Positions 49,127-59,983 of a stretch of DNA of 64,000 bases are shown in pieces. Each line of letters starts with the position of its first letter. Position 1 is the stretch's first letter. The position numbers were made by a program, and so were the translations under genes. The notes under the pieces are model-generated. The model did no database searches and was not told the DNA's origin. It saw nothing but the letters and a program-made list of their open reading frames with translations. Source of the stretch: Pseudomonadota bacterium (GTDB lineage Bacteria; Pseudomonadota; Alphaproteobacteria; Rhizobiales; Rhizobiaceae); NCBI GenBank assembly GCA_023419535.1, contig JAEZXX010000081.1:83541-147540 (forward strand), read 5' to 3'.

Positions 49127-50101
49127 ATGTACGCACAGCTCGTCGAGACCGGCCGCGCCGAGGCGACGCCGCAGGAAGAGGCCTTCCAGGCGCGCATCGA
49201 TGCCGGCATCCAGATCGAGCCGAAGGACTGGATGCCCGACGGCTATCGCAAGACGCTGGTGCGGCAGATTTCCCAGCACGCCCATTCCGAGATCGTCGGG
49301 CAGCTGCCCGAGGGCAACTGGATCACCCGCGCGCCGACGCTGCAGCGCAAGGCCATCCTCCTCGCCAAGGTGCAGGACGAGGCGGGCCACGGCCTCTATC
49401 TCTACTGCGCGGCCGAGACGCTTGGCGTCACGCGCGACGAGATGACCGGACAGCTCCTGTCGGGAAAGGCCAAATACTCCTCGATCTTCAACTATCCGAC
49501 GCTGACCTGGGCCGACATGGGCGCTATCGGCTGGCTGGTCGACGGCGCGGCGATCATGAATCAGGTGCCGCTGCAGCGCTGCTCCTACGGGCCTTATGCG
49601 CGCGCCATGATCCGCGTCTGCAAGGAGGAGAGCTTCCACCAGCGCCAGGGCTTCGACGTGATGCGGGCGCTCTGCCAGGGGACCCCTGAGCAGAAGGAGA
49701 TGGCGCAGGACGCGCTGAACCGCTGGTGGTGGCCCTCGCTGATGATGTTCGGCCCCTCCGACAAGGATTCGGTCCACTCCGAGCAGTCGATGCGCTGGGG
49801 CATCAAGCAGAACACCAATGACGAGCTGCGCCAGAAGTTCGTCGACCAGATCGTGCCGCAGGCCGAATGGCTGGGCCTGACCGTGCCCGACGATCAGCTC
49901 GTCTGGAACGAGGACAAGGGCGGTTACGATTTCGGCGAGCCGGACTGGGCGGAGTTCTTCGAGGTCATCAAGGGCAACGGTCCCTGCAACGCCGAGCGGC
50001 TCGCCGCCCGCCGCAAGGCCTGGGACGACGGCACCTGGTTCCGCGAGGGCCTCACCGCCCACGCCGCCAAGCAGGCGCCTCTGGCGGAGGCCGCGGAGTG
50101 A
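49127..50101 (+). CDS. paaA: Phenylacetyl-CoA epoxidase subunit A (catalytic)
   Basis: 324 aa, di-iron ferritin-like subunit. Iron ligands are expected in QDEAGHGLYLYC (ExxH, near residue 85) and CKEESFHQRQGF (ExxH, near 170). KYSSIFNYPTLTWADMGAIG and WWWPSLMMFGPSDKDS are strong family markers. With PaaBCDE it forms the ring 1,2-epoxide of phenylacetyl-CoA using O2. SD GAGGAGG before ATG 49127. First gene of the paaABCDEZ operon. Confidence 0.96.
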   Translation: MYAQLVETGRAEATPQEEAFQARIDAGIQIEPKDWMPDGYRKTLVRQISQHAHSEIVGQLPEGNWITRAPTLQRKAILLAKVQDEAGHGLYLYCAAETLGVTRDEMTGQLLSGKAKYSSIFNYPTLTWADMGAIGWLVDGAAIMNQVPLQRCSYGPYARAMIRVCKEESFHQRQGFDVMRALCQGTPEQKEMAQDALNRWWWPSLMMFGPSDKDSVHSEQSMRWGIKQNTNDELRQKFVDQIVPQAEWLGLTVPDDQLVWNEDKGGYDFGEPDWAEFFEVIKGNGPCNAERLAARRKAWDDGTWFREGLTAHAAKQAPLAEAAE

Positions 50102-50106
50102 GCGCG

Positions 50107-50412
50107 ATGCCGAGCTCCGAGCGTCCGGCCAGCACCGAATGGCCGCTCTTCGAGGTGTTCGTGCGCGGTCAGCACGGGCTGGCGCACCGGCATGTCGGCT
50201 CGCTCCACGCGCCGGACGCCGGCATGGCGCTGCGCAACGCCCGCGACGTCTACACCCGCCGCAACGAGGGCCTGTCGATCTGGGTGGTGCCCTCGGCAGC
50301 GATCACAGCCTCTTCCCCGGAAGACGCCGGCGCCTTCTTCGAGCCGGCGGAATCGAAGGTCTACCGGCACCCGACCTTCTTCGACATTCCGGGCGACGTC
50401 GGAGCGATGTGA
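50107..50412 (+). CDS. paaB: Phenylacetyl-CoA epoxidase subunit B
   Basis: 101 aa. Characteristic WPLFEVFVRGQHGLAHRHVG, SLHAPDAGMALRNARDVYTR and RNEGLSIWVVPS. Small subunit that tethers the PaaAC dimers. ATG 50107 is chosen; a GTG at 50098 overlapping the paaA stop would add three residues. The stop overlaps the paaC start. Confidence 0.95.
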   Translation: MPSSERPASTEWPLFEVFVRGQHGLAHRHVGSLHAPDAGMALRNARDVYTRRNEGLSIWVVPSAAITASSPEDAGAFFEPAESKVYRHPTFFDIPGDVGAM

Positions 50413-51161
50413 TGACGCCGCAAACCATCTTCGCCCTCCGCATGGGCGACAACGCCCTCATCCTCTCCCAGCGCACCGCCGAATGGTGCGGCCACGCGCC
50501 GGTGCTGGAGGAGGACATCGCCGTCGCCAATGTCGGGCTCGACCTGCTCGGTCAGGCGCAGCTCTGGTACGCCGTGGTGTCGGAGGCGGAGGGCGAGACG
50601 CGCGTCCCCGACGATCTCGCCTTCCTGCGCCACGAGCGCCAGTTCGTGAACGCTCTCCTGGTGGAGCAGCCGAACCACGATTTCGCGCATGCGCTGGTGC
50701 GCCAGTATCTGTTCGACGCCTGGCACCTGCCCATGCTGACCGGCCTCGCCGCCTCGGGCGAGGAGCGTTTCCGCGCCATCGCCGAAAAGGCGGTGAAGGA
50801 GGTGCGCTACCATCTCGACCGCTCGCGCGACCTTCTCGTGCGGCTCGGCGACGGGTCTGAGGAGAGCCATCGCCGCATGCAGGGTGCGCTCGACGCGCTC
50901 TACCCGTTCTCGCTCGACCTGCTGGCCGCCGACGACCTGGAGCGCGATCTTGCAAAAAAGGGCCTGATCCCGGACCCGGCGGAGACGGCGCGGTCCTTCG
51001 AGGCCGAGCTGTCGCGTTCGCTCGCCGAGGCGACCTTGAAACTGCCCGAGCGCCGCGCGCCCCGCACCGGCGGCCGCAAGGGTATCCACACCGAGCATAT
51101 GGGCTACCTTCTCGCCGAGATGCAGCACCTGCATCGCTCGCATCCTGGCGCGCGCTGGTAG
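50412..51161 (+). CDS. paaC: Phenylacetyl-CoA epoxidase subunit C (structural)
   Basis: 249 aa ferritin-like, non-catalytic partner of PaaA. ALRMGDNALILSQRTAEWCG at the N-terminus, EEDIAVANVGLDLLGQAQLW, KAVKEVRYHLDRSRDL and the C-terminal GRKGIHTEHMGYLLAEMQ are family markers. Start ATG 50412 shares a base with the paaB stop. Confidence 0.95.
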   Translation: MTPQTIFALRMGDNALILSQRTAEWCGHAPVLEEDIAVANVGLDLLGQAQLWYAVVSEAEGETRVPDDLAFLRHERQFVNALLVEQPNHDFAHALVRQYLFDAWHLPMLTGLAASGEERFRAIAEKAVKEVRYHLDRSRDLLVRLGDGSEESHRRMQGALDALYPFSLDLLAADDLERDLAKKGLIPDPAETARSFEAELSRSLAEATLKLPERRAPRTGGRKGIHTEHMGYLLAEMQHLHRSHPGARW

Positions 51162-51167
51162 GCCGCC

Positions 51168-51653
51168 ATGCGACCCGACCTCGACGCGGTGCGCGGCTGG
51201 CTTGCGGAGATCCCGGACCCGGAGATCCCGGCGGTCTCGCTGGTCGATCTCGGCATCGTGCGTGGTGTCACTTACGAGGGCGAGCGCCTCGTCGTCACCG
51301 TGACGCCGACCTATTCCGGCTGTCCGGCGACCTCGGTGATCGCGCTCGACATCGAGACCGAACTGCTCAGGCGCGGCGCGGGCGACGTGACGGTGCGCCA
51401 GCAGCTCTCGCCCGCCTGGACGACGGACTGGATCAGCGCGGACGGGCGCCGAAAGCTGACGGAGTACGGCATCGCACCGCCCTCGGGCACGGCTGCGACC
51501 TGCGCCGGCCTCATGTCGCGCCAGAAGGCCTCGTGCCCGCGCTGCGGCTCGGCGGACACGGAAATGCTGGCCGCGCGCGGCTCGACGCCCTGCAAGGCGC
51601 AGTTCCGCTGCCGCGAATGCCTGGAGCCCTTCGACTATTTCAAGGTGATCTGA
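51168..51653 (+). CDS. paaD: Phenylacetyl-CoA epoxidase assembly protein D
   Basis: 161 aa. A MIP18/DUF59 domain (EIPDPEIPAVSLVDLGIVRG, TPTYSGCPATSVI) is followed by a C-terminal zinc-ribbon-like part with four Cys (CPRCGSADTEM ... CKAQFRCREC). It is thought to help Fe-S or metal assembly of the epoxidase complex. It lies 6 bp after paaC. Confidence 0.94.
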   Translation: MRPDLDAVRGWLAEIPDPEIPAVSLVDLGIVRGVTYEGERLVVTVTPTYSGCPATSVIALDIETELLRRGAGDVTVRQQLSPAWTTDWISADGRRKLTEYGIAPPSGTAATCAGLMSRQKASCPRCGSADTEMLAARGSTPCKAQFRCRECLEPFDYFKVI

Positions 51654-51654
51654 A

Positions 51655-52719
51655 TTGGCCGATTTCTATCCCTTGAGGGTCGCGGAGATCGCGCACGACA
51701 CACGCGAGGCCGTGGTGGTAACACTGGAGCCTCGGGCTGAGGACAAGGAGCGCTTCCGCTTCCGCCCCGGCCAGTATCTGACGCTGCGCCGCGAGTTCGA
51801 GGGCACGGAGCTTCGCCGCTCCTACTCGATCTGCTCGGGGCCGGGCGAGGGTTTGAAGGTCGGCGTCAAGCGCGTCGCGGGCGGGGCGTTTTCCTCCTTC
51901 GCCAAGAGCGATCTGACAGTCGGGGACATCGTGGAGGCGATGCCGCCGCAGGGCCGCTTCGCAGCGCCGGAAGAGGTCGGCGGCCGGCATTATCTCGGCT
52001 TCGCGGCAGGCTCGGGCATCACGCCGGTGCTGTCGATCGCCAAGGCCGTGCTCGGCGCGGACGCGACGGCGAAATTCACCCTCGTCTACGGCAACCGCGC
52101 CGTCTCGCAGATCATGTTCCGGCGCGAGCTGGGCGATCTGAAGGACCGCTATCTCGGCCGCTTCTCGCTGATCCATGTCCTGTCGGGGGAGGGCGGAGAG
52201 ATCCCCCTCTTCTCCGGCCGGATCGACGCTCAAAAGACGCGCGAACTCCTGGCCGCCTGGGTGCGGATCGAGACGGTGGACGCTGCCTTCATCTGCGGGC
52301 CGGAGACGATGACGCGCGAAGTGTCCGGCGCGTTGGAAGAGGCGGGCCTGCCCAAGGACCGGATCCGCTTCGAGCTCTTCGGCGCGGCCCAACCGGGGCG
52401 GCTGGCGGAGCGACCGGTGTCGAGCGAGGCGCAAGCGAAGGCCGTGCGCGCGACGATCGTCATCGACGGCAATCCGCACTCCTTCGCCATGGATGCTGAG
52501 GAGACGATCCTCGACGCCGCGCGGGCCGAAGGGCTCGACGCGCCCTTCTCCTGCCGGGCGGGCGTCTGCTCCACCTGCATCGGTCGCGTCGTCGAAGGGG
52601 AGGTGGAGATGGCGCAGAACTATGCGCTGGAGGACTACGAGGTGAAGCGCGGGCTGGTGCTCACCTGCCAGGCGCGGCCCGTCACCGATGCGGTGACGAT
52701 CGAATACGGGGGTCACTGA
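51655..52719 (+). CDS. paaE: Phenylacetyl-CoA epoxidase reductase subunit E
   Basis: 354 aa. FAD-binding ferredoxin reductase domain with RRSYSICSG (RxYS motif near residue 55), NAD domain with GFAAGSGITPVLSIAKAVL, and a C-terminal plant-type [2Fe-2S] domain, CRAGVCSTCIG at residue 300 and the last Cys in VLTCQARP. It passes NADPH electrons to PaaA. The start is TTG 51655, two bases after the paaD stop; there is no ATG near the conserved N-terminus. Confidence 0.94.
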   Translation: MADFYPLRVAEIAHDTREAVVVTLEPRAEDKERFRFRPGQYLTLRREFEGTELRRSYSICSGPGEGLKVGVKRVAGGAFSSFAKSDLTVGDIVEAMPPQGRFAAPEEVGGRHYLGFAAGSGITPVLSIAKAVLGADATAKFTLVYGNRAVSQIMFRRELGDLKDRYLGRFSLIHVLSGEGGEIPLFSGRIDAQKTRELLAAWVRIETVDAAFICGPETMTREVSGALEEAGLPKDRIRFELFGAAQPGRLAERPVSSEAQAKAVRATIVIDGNPHSFAMDAEETILDAARAEGLDAPFSCRAGVCSTCIGRVVEGEVEMAQNYALEDYEVKRGLVLTCQARPVTDAVTIEYGGH

Positions 52720-52720
52720 C

Positions 52721-54763
<2,043 letters not shown>

Positions 54764-54835
54764 GGGCGGCGGCCCGCCGCTGGTCCCTCTATTCCGCCGT
54801 CACCTCCCTCGCACACCGTCATCCACCCTATGCGT

Positions 54836-54927
54836 CGTCATCCTTGGGCTTGTCCCAAGGATCTACGACGGATGCGTCACAGAAGCGTCGGACGGTTTGG
54901 ATCCTCGGGTCGAGCCCTAGGATGACG
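54836..54927. repeat. Alphaproteobacterial intergenic palindromic repeat
   Basis: CGTCATCCTTGGGCTTG-TCCCAAGGATC begins the element and GGATCCTCGGGTCGAGCC-CTAGGATGACG ends it, so the two sides are inverted copies, each of which is itself a hairpin. The wording (GTCATCC..GGGCTTG..GGATC) is that of a dispersed repeat common in alphaproteobacterial intergenic DNA. It lies between the convergent paaZ and livF genes and may also end their transcripts. The rest of the 232-bp gap has no gene. Confidence 0.75.
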
Positions 54928-54995
54928 AGCGTTGCGCGATACGTGTCTGCTCGGTCAAGCCCAAGGGCGAAAGCGCATTCTCGGCGCGCGGGCGG

Positions 54996-55727
54996 CTACC
55001 CCGCCGCGGCCTTCATCCCGAGATAGGCGTCGATGATGCGCGGGTCGTCGGCGAGGTCGCTCGCCCCGCCCTGCAGGACGATGCGCCCGCCTTCCAGTAC
55101 ATAGGCGCGGTCCGCGACGCGAAGGGCCGCGCGGGCGTTCTGCTCCACGAGAAGCGTCGAGACCCCGAGCTCCTTCAAATTCGAGACGATCGCGAGGATG
55201 TCCCGGACGATCAGCGGCGCGAGGCCGAGCGAGGGCTCGTCGAGCATCAGCACCTTCGGCTCGCCCATCAGCGCGCGGGCCATGGCGAGCATCTGCCGCT
55301 CGCCGCCGGACAAGGTGCCGGCGAGCTGCGTGCGGCGTTCGAGAAGGCGGGGGAAGAGGTCCCACATGCGCCGGAGCAGCACGTCCATGCGGCCCTCGCG
55401 GCGCAGGCGGAAGGCCCCGAGGCGTAAGTTGTCCTCCACGCTCATGGTCACGAAGAGTTCGCGCTTCTCCGGCACGAGGCTGAGTCCGAGCGCGACGCGC
55501 TCCTCGACGTCGAGCCGGCGAATCGGACGGCCGAACAGGGCGACCTCGCCGGCCTTGGCGGTGAGCGAGCCCATCAGCGCGTTGAGGAGCGTCGACTTGC
55601 CGGCGCCGTTCGGCCCGAGAATGGTGACGATCTCGCCGCGGGCGAGCGTCAGCTCCAGCCCGTGGATCGCGTCGACATGCCCGTAGGCGACGCGAAGGCC
55701 GGACACGTCGAGGGCGGTCTCCATCAC
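54996..55727 (-). CDS. livF: Liv-type ABC transporter ATP-binding protein
   Basis: 243 aa. Walker A GPNGAGKST near residues 39-47, LSLVPEKRELFVTMSVEDNL (typical LivF wording), signature LSGGERQMLAMARALM, Walker B VLMLDEPSLGLAP and H-loop LLVEQNARAAL. Its start overlaps the livM-livG stop by 4 nt. Last gene of the liv operon, which probably imports an aromatic acid or amino acid, judging by its paa neighbours. Confidence 0.93.
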   Translation of the reverse strand: MMETALDVSGLRVAYGHVDAIHGLELTLARGEIVTILGPNGAGKSTLLNALMGSLTAKAGEVALFGRPIRRLDVEERVALGLSLVPEKRELFVTMSVEDNLRLGAFRLRREGRMDVLLRRMWDLFPRLLERRTQLAGTLSGGERQMLAMARALMGEPKVLMLDEPSLGLAPLIVRDILAIVSNLKELGVSTLLVEQNARAALRVADRAYVLEGGRIVLQGGASDLADDPRIIDAYLGMKAAAG

Positions 55728-57487
55728 GCCGCTCCGAGATAGGCTTCGACGACGCGGGCATCGGCGCGGATCTCCGCCGGCCGGCCCTGCGCGAGTTCGG
55801 AGCCGAAGTTCATCACGACGATGCGGTCGGCGAGGTTCATGACGAAGTCCATGTCGTGCTCGACGAGGAGGACGCCCATGCCTTCGGCGCGAAGCTCGCA
55901 GAGGAGCTTGGCCAGCGCGTCCTTCTCGGCATGGCGAAGCCCTGCGGCGGGTTCGTCGAGGAGGAGCAGGCGCGGGTCGAGCGTCAGCGCGCGGGCGATC
56001 TCCACGAGCCGCTGCTGGCCGAGCGCCAGATCGGTGGCGACGTCCGTCTCGTGCGCGCCGAGACCGACGCGGGCGATCTGCCGTCGCGCCTCGGCATAGA
56101 GCGCGCGCTCTTCCGCAGCGTCGAGGCCGAGCATGCCGCGGATCGCGCCGGCGCGGCCGCGAAGGCTCGCGCCGATCGCGACGTTGTCGACGACGCTCAT
56201 GCCGTGGACGAGCTTCACGTGCTGGAAGGTGCGCGCGACCCCGCGCCGGGCGACCTTGCGCGCGGCCATGCCGGTGGCGTCCTGGCCGAGGAGGCGCACG
56301 GAACCGGCGGTGGGCGCGAGCACGCCGGTGACGAGGTTGAAGGTCGTCGACTTGCCGGCTCCGTTCGGGCCGATCAGCGCCACGATCTCGCCGGCCTTCA
56401 CCTCGAATCCGATGTCGTTCACCGCGACGAGGCCGCCGAACTGCTTGCGAAGGCCCTCGATCTGCAGAAGCGGCATGCCGGTCACCAAGCGATCCGATGC
56501 CGCGAGGGGTGCGGCGTCGGACAGGTCGCGGGGCCTCGCCTTGCGGCGGAAGGGCGCGGCGAGGAAGGGCCAGAGCCCGTTCGGCGCGAACTGGAGGATG
56601 AGGACGAGCGCCAGACCGAAGACGATGATCTCGAAATTGCCCTGTGCCCCGATGAGGCCGGGCAGGAGGCTCTGGAGCTGGTCGCGCAGGATGGTGACGA
56701 GGCCGGCGCCGAGGATCGCGCCGCCGATATGGCCGACGCCGCCCGCGACCGCCATCAGGAGGAAGTCGATCGAGGCGTTGAGGTGGAAGGGCGAGGGGTT
56801 CACCGCGCGCTGGAGATGCGCGTAGAGCCAGCCCGCGAGCCCGGCGAGGACGGCCGCGTAGACGAAGGCGAGGACGCGCGTGCGGTAGGTCGAGAGGCCG
56901 AAGGATTCGGCTGCGAGCGCGCCGCCCTTCAACGATCGGATCGCCCGCCCCGTGCGCGAGTCGAGAAGCTTGGCGGTCAGGAGCACGACGCCGACGAGCA
57001 CGGCCAGCACGAGGTACCAGTAGAGCCGCGGATCGGCGAGGCTTAAGTCCCCGGCGAAGACCGGCGGGATGCCGGTGATGCCGTCGAAGCGCCGCAGAAC
57101 GTCGAGGTTTCCGGCGAGGTAGAAGAAGCTCATGTTCCAGGCGATCGTCGCCACCGCCAGGAAGTGGCCGTGGAGACGCAGCGTGATGGCGCCGACGAAG
57201 AGGCCGAGGAGGCCGGAGGCAAGGAGCGCGATCGGCAGGCCGAGCCAGGGCGACAGGCCGTAGCGGGTCGAGGCGAGCGCGGCGGCGTAGGCGCCGATGC
57301 CGACGAACATCGCCTGCCCGAAGGAGAGGATGTTTGCGATGCCGGTGAGGACGACGATGCCGATCGCCGCGATCGAGAAGATCGCGATGTAGCAGAGAAG
57401 CGTCACCCAGAAGGGCGGGAAGCCGGGAACGAGCGGCAGGAGCGCGGCGAGGGCGCCGAGCGCAAGGACGGGGAGCGCGCGCCTCAT
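55724..57487 (-). CDS. Fused Liv-type permease and ATPase (LivM-LivG)
   Basis: 587 aa. Residues 1-320 are a LivM permease with about nine helices (GIANILSFGQAMFVGIGAYA near 50, LAVATIAWNMSFFYLAGN near 115, MAVAGGVGHIGGAILGAGL near 255). A linker rich in Arg and Ala (about 320-337) leads to a LivG ATPase: Walker A GPNGAGKST, FQHVKLVHGMSVVDN, signature LALGQQRLVEIARAL, Walker B LLLLDEPAAGL, H-loop VEHDMDF. The frame is continuous, so this is a genuine gene fusion, a known variant. Start ATG 57487 overlaps the livH stop. Confidence 0.93.
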   Translation of the reverse strand: MRRALPVLALGALAALLPLVPGFPPFWVTLLCYIAIFSIAAIGIVVLTGIANILSFGQAMFVGIGAYAAALASTRYGLSPWLGLPIALLASGLLGLFVGAITLRLHGHFLAVATIAWNMSFFYLAGNLDVLRRFDGITGIPPVFAGDLSLADPRLYWYLVLAVLVGVVLLTAKLLDSRTGRAIRSLKGGALAAESFGLSTYRTRVLAFVYAAVLAGLAGWLYAHLQRAVNPSPFHLNASIDFLLMAVAGGVGHIGGAILGAGLVTILRDQLQSLLPGLIGAQGNFEIIVFGLALVLILQFAPNGLWPFLAAPFRRKARPRDLSDAAPLAASDRLVTGMPLLQIEGLRKQFGGLVAVNDIGFEVKAGEIVALIGPNGAGKSTTFNLVTGVLAPTAGSVRLLGQDATGMAARKVARRGVARTFQHVKLVHGMSVVDNVAIGASLRGRAGAIRGMLGLDAAEERALYAEARRQIARVGLGAHETDVATDLALGQQRLVEIARALTLDPRLLLLDEPAAGLRHAEKDALAKLLCELRAEGMGVLLVEHDMDFVMNLADRIVVMNFGSELAQGRPAEIRADARVVEAYLGAA

Positions 57488-58521
57488 TCCTCGTCCTCCA
57501 GGACGGGGGTGCGCAGCGAGCGCCAGAGCAGCACCGGGATGATCATCATGAAGATGATCACCTCCTTGAAGGCGCTGGCGTAGAAGGAGGAGAAGGCCTC
57601 GAGGATACCGACGAAGAGGGCCGCGAGCGCCGAGATCGGGTACGAGACGAGCCCGCCCACGATCGCCGCGACGAAGCCCTTCAGGGCGATGATGAAGCCG
57701 GTGTCGTAGTAGATCGTCGTCAGCGACGAGACGAGGATGCCGGCGAGCGTCGCGATCGCGGTGGCGAGCACGAAGCCGAGCTTGCCGCACAGCACCGGCG
57801 AGACGCCGACGAGGCGTGCGCCGAGACGGTTCACCGCGGTGGCCCGCAGCGCCTTGCCGAGCAGCGTGTGCCCGAAGAAGAAATAGAGCGCGACGATCAG
57901 CGCGGCGGTGACGGCGAGCACCGCGATCGCCTGCCCCTGCACGAACAGCGGGCCGAACTCGAAGCTCGCACGCGACAGCGGCTCGGTTCCTGACCCTTCG
58001 GCGCCGAAGAAGACGAGGCCGAGCCCGACCATGGCGAGGTGCAGCGCGACCGAGACCACGAGGAGCACCAGCACGGTGGCGTGGGCGATCGGGCGGTAGA
58101 CGATGTTGTAGAGATAGAGACCCATCGGCGCGACGATGAGGATCGCGGCGGCGGCCCGCGCGACGGGGCCGGCGTCCTGAAGCGGCAGGAGCGGCACGAG
58201 CACGAACACGGCGAGCGGCAGGGCGACGCCTTCCCCGAGGATGCGCAGGGCCCGGCCGACGGTGAGCGCGTTCCGCGCGAAGACGAAGGAGATGAGGGTC
58301 GAGACGAGGCCGAGCACGACGAGAAGCGTCGTCGTGCCCGGCGTGCGCCCCGCCTCGATCGTCGCGAGCGTCAGCGCCCCGTAGGAGACGAAGTCGCCGA
58401 TCGGCACGAAGACGATGCGCGTCACCGTGAAGATCAGGACGAGCCCGAGGGCGAGCAGCGCGTAGATGGCGCCGTTCACCACCCCGTCGGCGAGGAGGAT
58501 CAGGAAGATCGACAAATCCAT
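57484..58521 (-). CDS. livH: Liv-type ABC transporter permease
   Basis: 345 aa, eight or nine helices. N-terminal LLADGVVNGAIYALLALGLV and the C-terminal TIYYDTGFIIALKGFVAAIV and GGLVSYPISALAALFVGILE are clear LivH hallmarks. It is about 50 residues longer than E. coli LivH because of an extra central segment (about 85-130). It follows livK after a 64-bp gap holding a stem-loop. Confidence 0.92.
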   Translation of the reverse strand: MDLSIFLILLADGVVNGAIYALLALGLVLIFTVTRIVFVPIGDFVSYGALTLATIEAGRTPGTTTLLVVLGLVSTLISFVFARNALTVGRALRILGEGVALPLAVFVLVPLLPLQDAGPVARAAAAILIVAPMGLYLYNIVYRPIAHATVLVLLVVSVALHLAMVGLGLVFFGAEGSGTEPLSRASFEFGPLFVQGQAIAVLAVTAALIVALYFFFGHTLLGKALRATAVNRLGARLVGVSPVLCGKLGFVLATAIATLAGILVSSLTTIYYDTGFIIALKGFVAAIVGGLVSYPISALAALFVGILEAFSSFYASAFKEVIIFMMIIPVLLWRSLRTPVLEDEE

Positions 58522-58552
58522 CGGGGCGTCCGGTTCGTCGTCGGGCAGGGTG

Positions 58553-58574
58553 GCCGGGGCGGTCGAGCCCCGGC
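58553..58574 (-). promoter_or_regulatory. Stem-loop just after livK
   Basis: GCCGGGGC-N6-GCCCCGGC, a perfect 8-bp stem with a 6-nt loop, 11 nt past the livK stop and inside the operon before livH. It occupies the same position as the hairpins after smoE and after the ribitol binding-protein gene. Confidence 0.6.
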
Positions 58575-58585
58575 GCGTCGCTCTG

Positions 58586-59731
58586 TTACGGGAGGAGCTT
58601 CCAGCCGCCGTCCTCGATCGTGACCACGACGCGCGCGCGCTCGTCCTGGCCGACGTGGTCGCTCTCGCTCATCGTGGCGACGCCGTTGACGTAGGTGACG
58701 TCCGACAGGCCCTCGAGCGCGTCGCGCAGGGCGGCGCGGAACTCCGGCGTTCCGGGTTCGGCGGTCTCCATCGCCACCGGCACGGCGTTCTGGAGAAGGA
58801 TGCCGGCATCGTGCGCGTAGGAGCCGAAGGCCGAGACCGAGCCTTCGCCGTGGGCGGCCTCGTAGGCCTCCTTGTACTCCGTCGCGGCCGCCTTGGACGG
58901 ATGGTCGTCGGGCAGCTGCTCGGCCACCACCACCGGGCCGACCGGCATGATCGCACCCTCCACCGCCTCGCCTCCGACGCGCAGGAAGTCGGCATTGGCG
59001 ACGCCGTGCGTCTGGTAGACCGGGCCGTCGAAGTTGCGCTGGCGAAGGCCCTGCTGCGGCAGCACGGCGGGCGTGCCCGCCGCGATCACGAAGACGGCGT
59101 CGGGGCGCGCGGAGGTCACGCGCAGCACCTGGCCGGTGACGCTCGTGTCGGTGCGCGCATAGCGCTCGGTCGCGACGATCTCGATGCCGCGCTCGGTGAG
59201 GAGCGGGGTGATGACGTTGATCCAGTTGTCGCCGTAGCTGTCGGAGAAGGCGACGACGCCGACCGTCTTCACCTCGTTGGCGGCCATGTGGTCGGCGATG
59301 GCGCCGGCCATCAGCGCGTCGTTCTGCGCGGTCTTGAAGACCCAGCGGCGCGGGCCCTCCACGGGCGTCACGATGGCGGCCGAGCCGGCGAGCGAGATCG
59401 TCGGGACCTCCAGTTCGCCCGCGACCTCGACCATGGCGAGCGAGGCCGGCGTCACGGTGGAGCCGATCACGGCGTCGACGTTGGTCTCGGTGACGAGGCG
59501 GCGCATCGCGGTGACGGCGCGGGTCGGGTCGGAGCCGTCGTCGAGGATCGTGTATTCGACCGGCGTGCCACCGATCTCGGTCGGCAGAAGCCGCAGCGAG
59601 TTCGCCTCGGGAATGCCGAGCGAAGCGCCCGGGCCGGTCTCCGAAACCACGGCGCCGATCCGGATCGTCTGCGCGCTCGCAGGCATGGCGACGAGAGCCG
59701 ACCCCATGAGGGCGGCAAATAGAAGCTTCAT
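58586..59731 (-). CDS. livK: Liv-type ABC substrate-binding protein
   Basis: 381 aa from ATG 59731, with SD GGGGAGG. Signal peptide MKLLFAALMGSALVAMPASA, then QTIRIGAVVSETGPGASLGI. Peripla_BP_6 fold with STVTPASLAMVEVAGELEVP and VGVVAFSDSYGDNWINV. First gene of the livK-H-(MG)-F operon. A TetR-type operator (59859-59878) lies 128 nt upstream. Phenylacetate, an aromatic amino acid or a related acid is the likely ligand by context only. Confidence 0.9.
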   Translation of the reverse strand: MKLLFAALMGSALVAMPASAQTIRIGAVVSETGPGASLGIPEANSLRLLPTEIGGTPVEYTILDDGSDPTRAVTAMRRLVTETNVDAVIGSTVTPASLAMVEVAGELEVPTISLAGSAAIVTPVEGPRRWVFKTAQNDALMAGAIADHMAANEVKTVGVVAFSDSYGDNWINVITPLLTERGIEIVATERYARTDTSVTGQVLRVTSARPDAVFVIAAGTPAVLPQQGLRQRNFDGPVYQTHGVANADFLRVGGEAVEGAIMPVGPVVVAEQLPDDHPSKAAATEYKEAYEAAHGEGSVSAFGSYAHDAGILLQNAVPVAMETAEPGTPEFRAALRDALEGLSDVTYVNGVATMSESDHVGQDERARVVVTIEDGGWKLLP

Positions 59732-59858
59732 GGTGACCTCCCCGCGGACCGGCGCCCGGCTCCGGCCCGACCGTTTCCGGACGCTCTCCCGAAGCATCCG
59801 CGCGCCGCGTCGATCGGGAACGTTCCGAGCATTGCTCCCCGCGGCGATCCCGTTATGA

Positions 59859-59878
59859 TTGACCAATCGGACGGTCAA
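59859..59878. promoter_or_regulatory. PaaR-type operator between livK and tetR (TTGACC-N8-GGTCAA)
   Basis: Perfect 6-bp arms around AATCGGAC. The inner ACCA-ATCGGA-CGGT matches the paaG-upstream site with the same N6 spacing. It lies in the divergent spacer between livK and the TetR gene, as expected for an autoregulated repressor. Confidence 0.7.
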
Positions 59879-59983
59879 TGCAAGCTGGTTTCGTCGGAGA
59901 AGCCGGTGGACGAGCAGCCCGCCGACGGCGGGTTGGGCGGCCGGGAGGGCGGCTGATCACTGGGGGTCGGGGAGGCACGCGCG

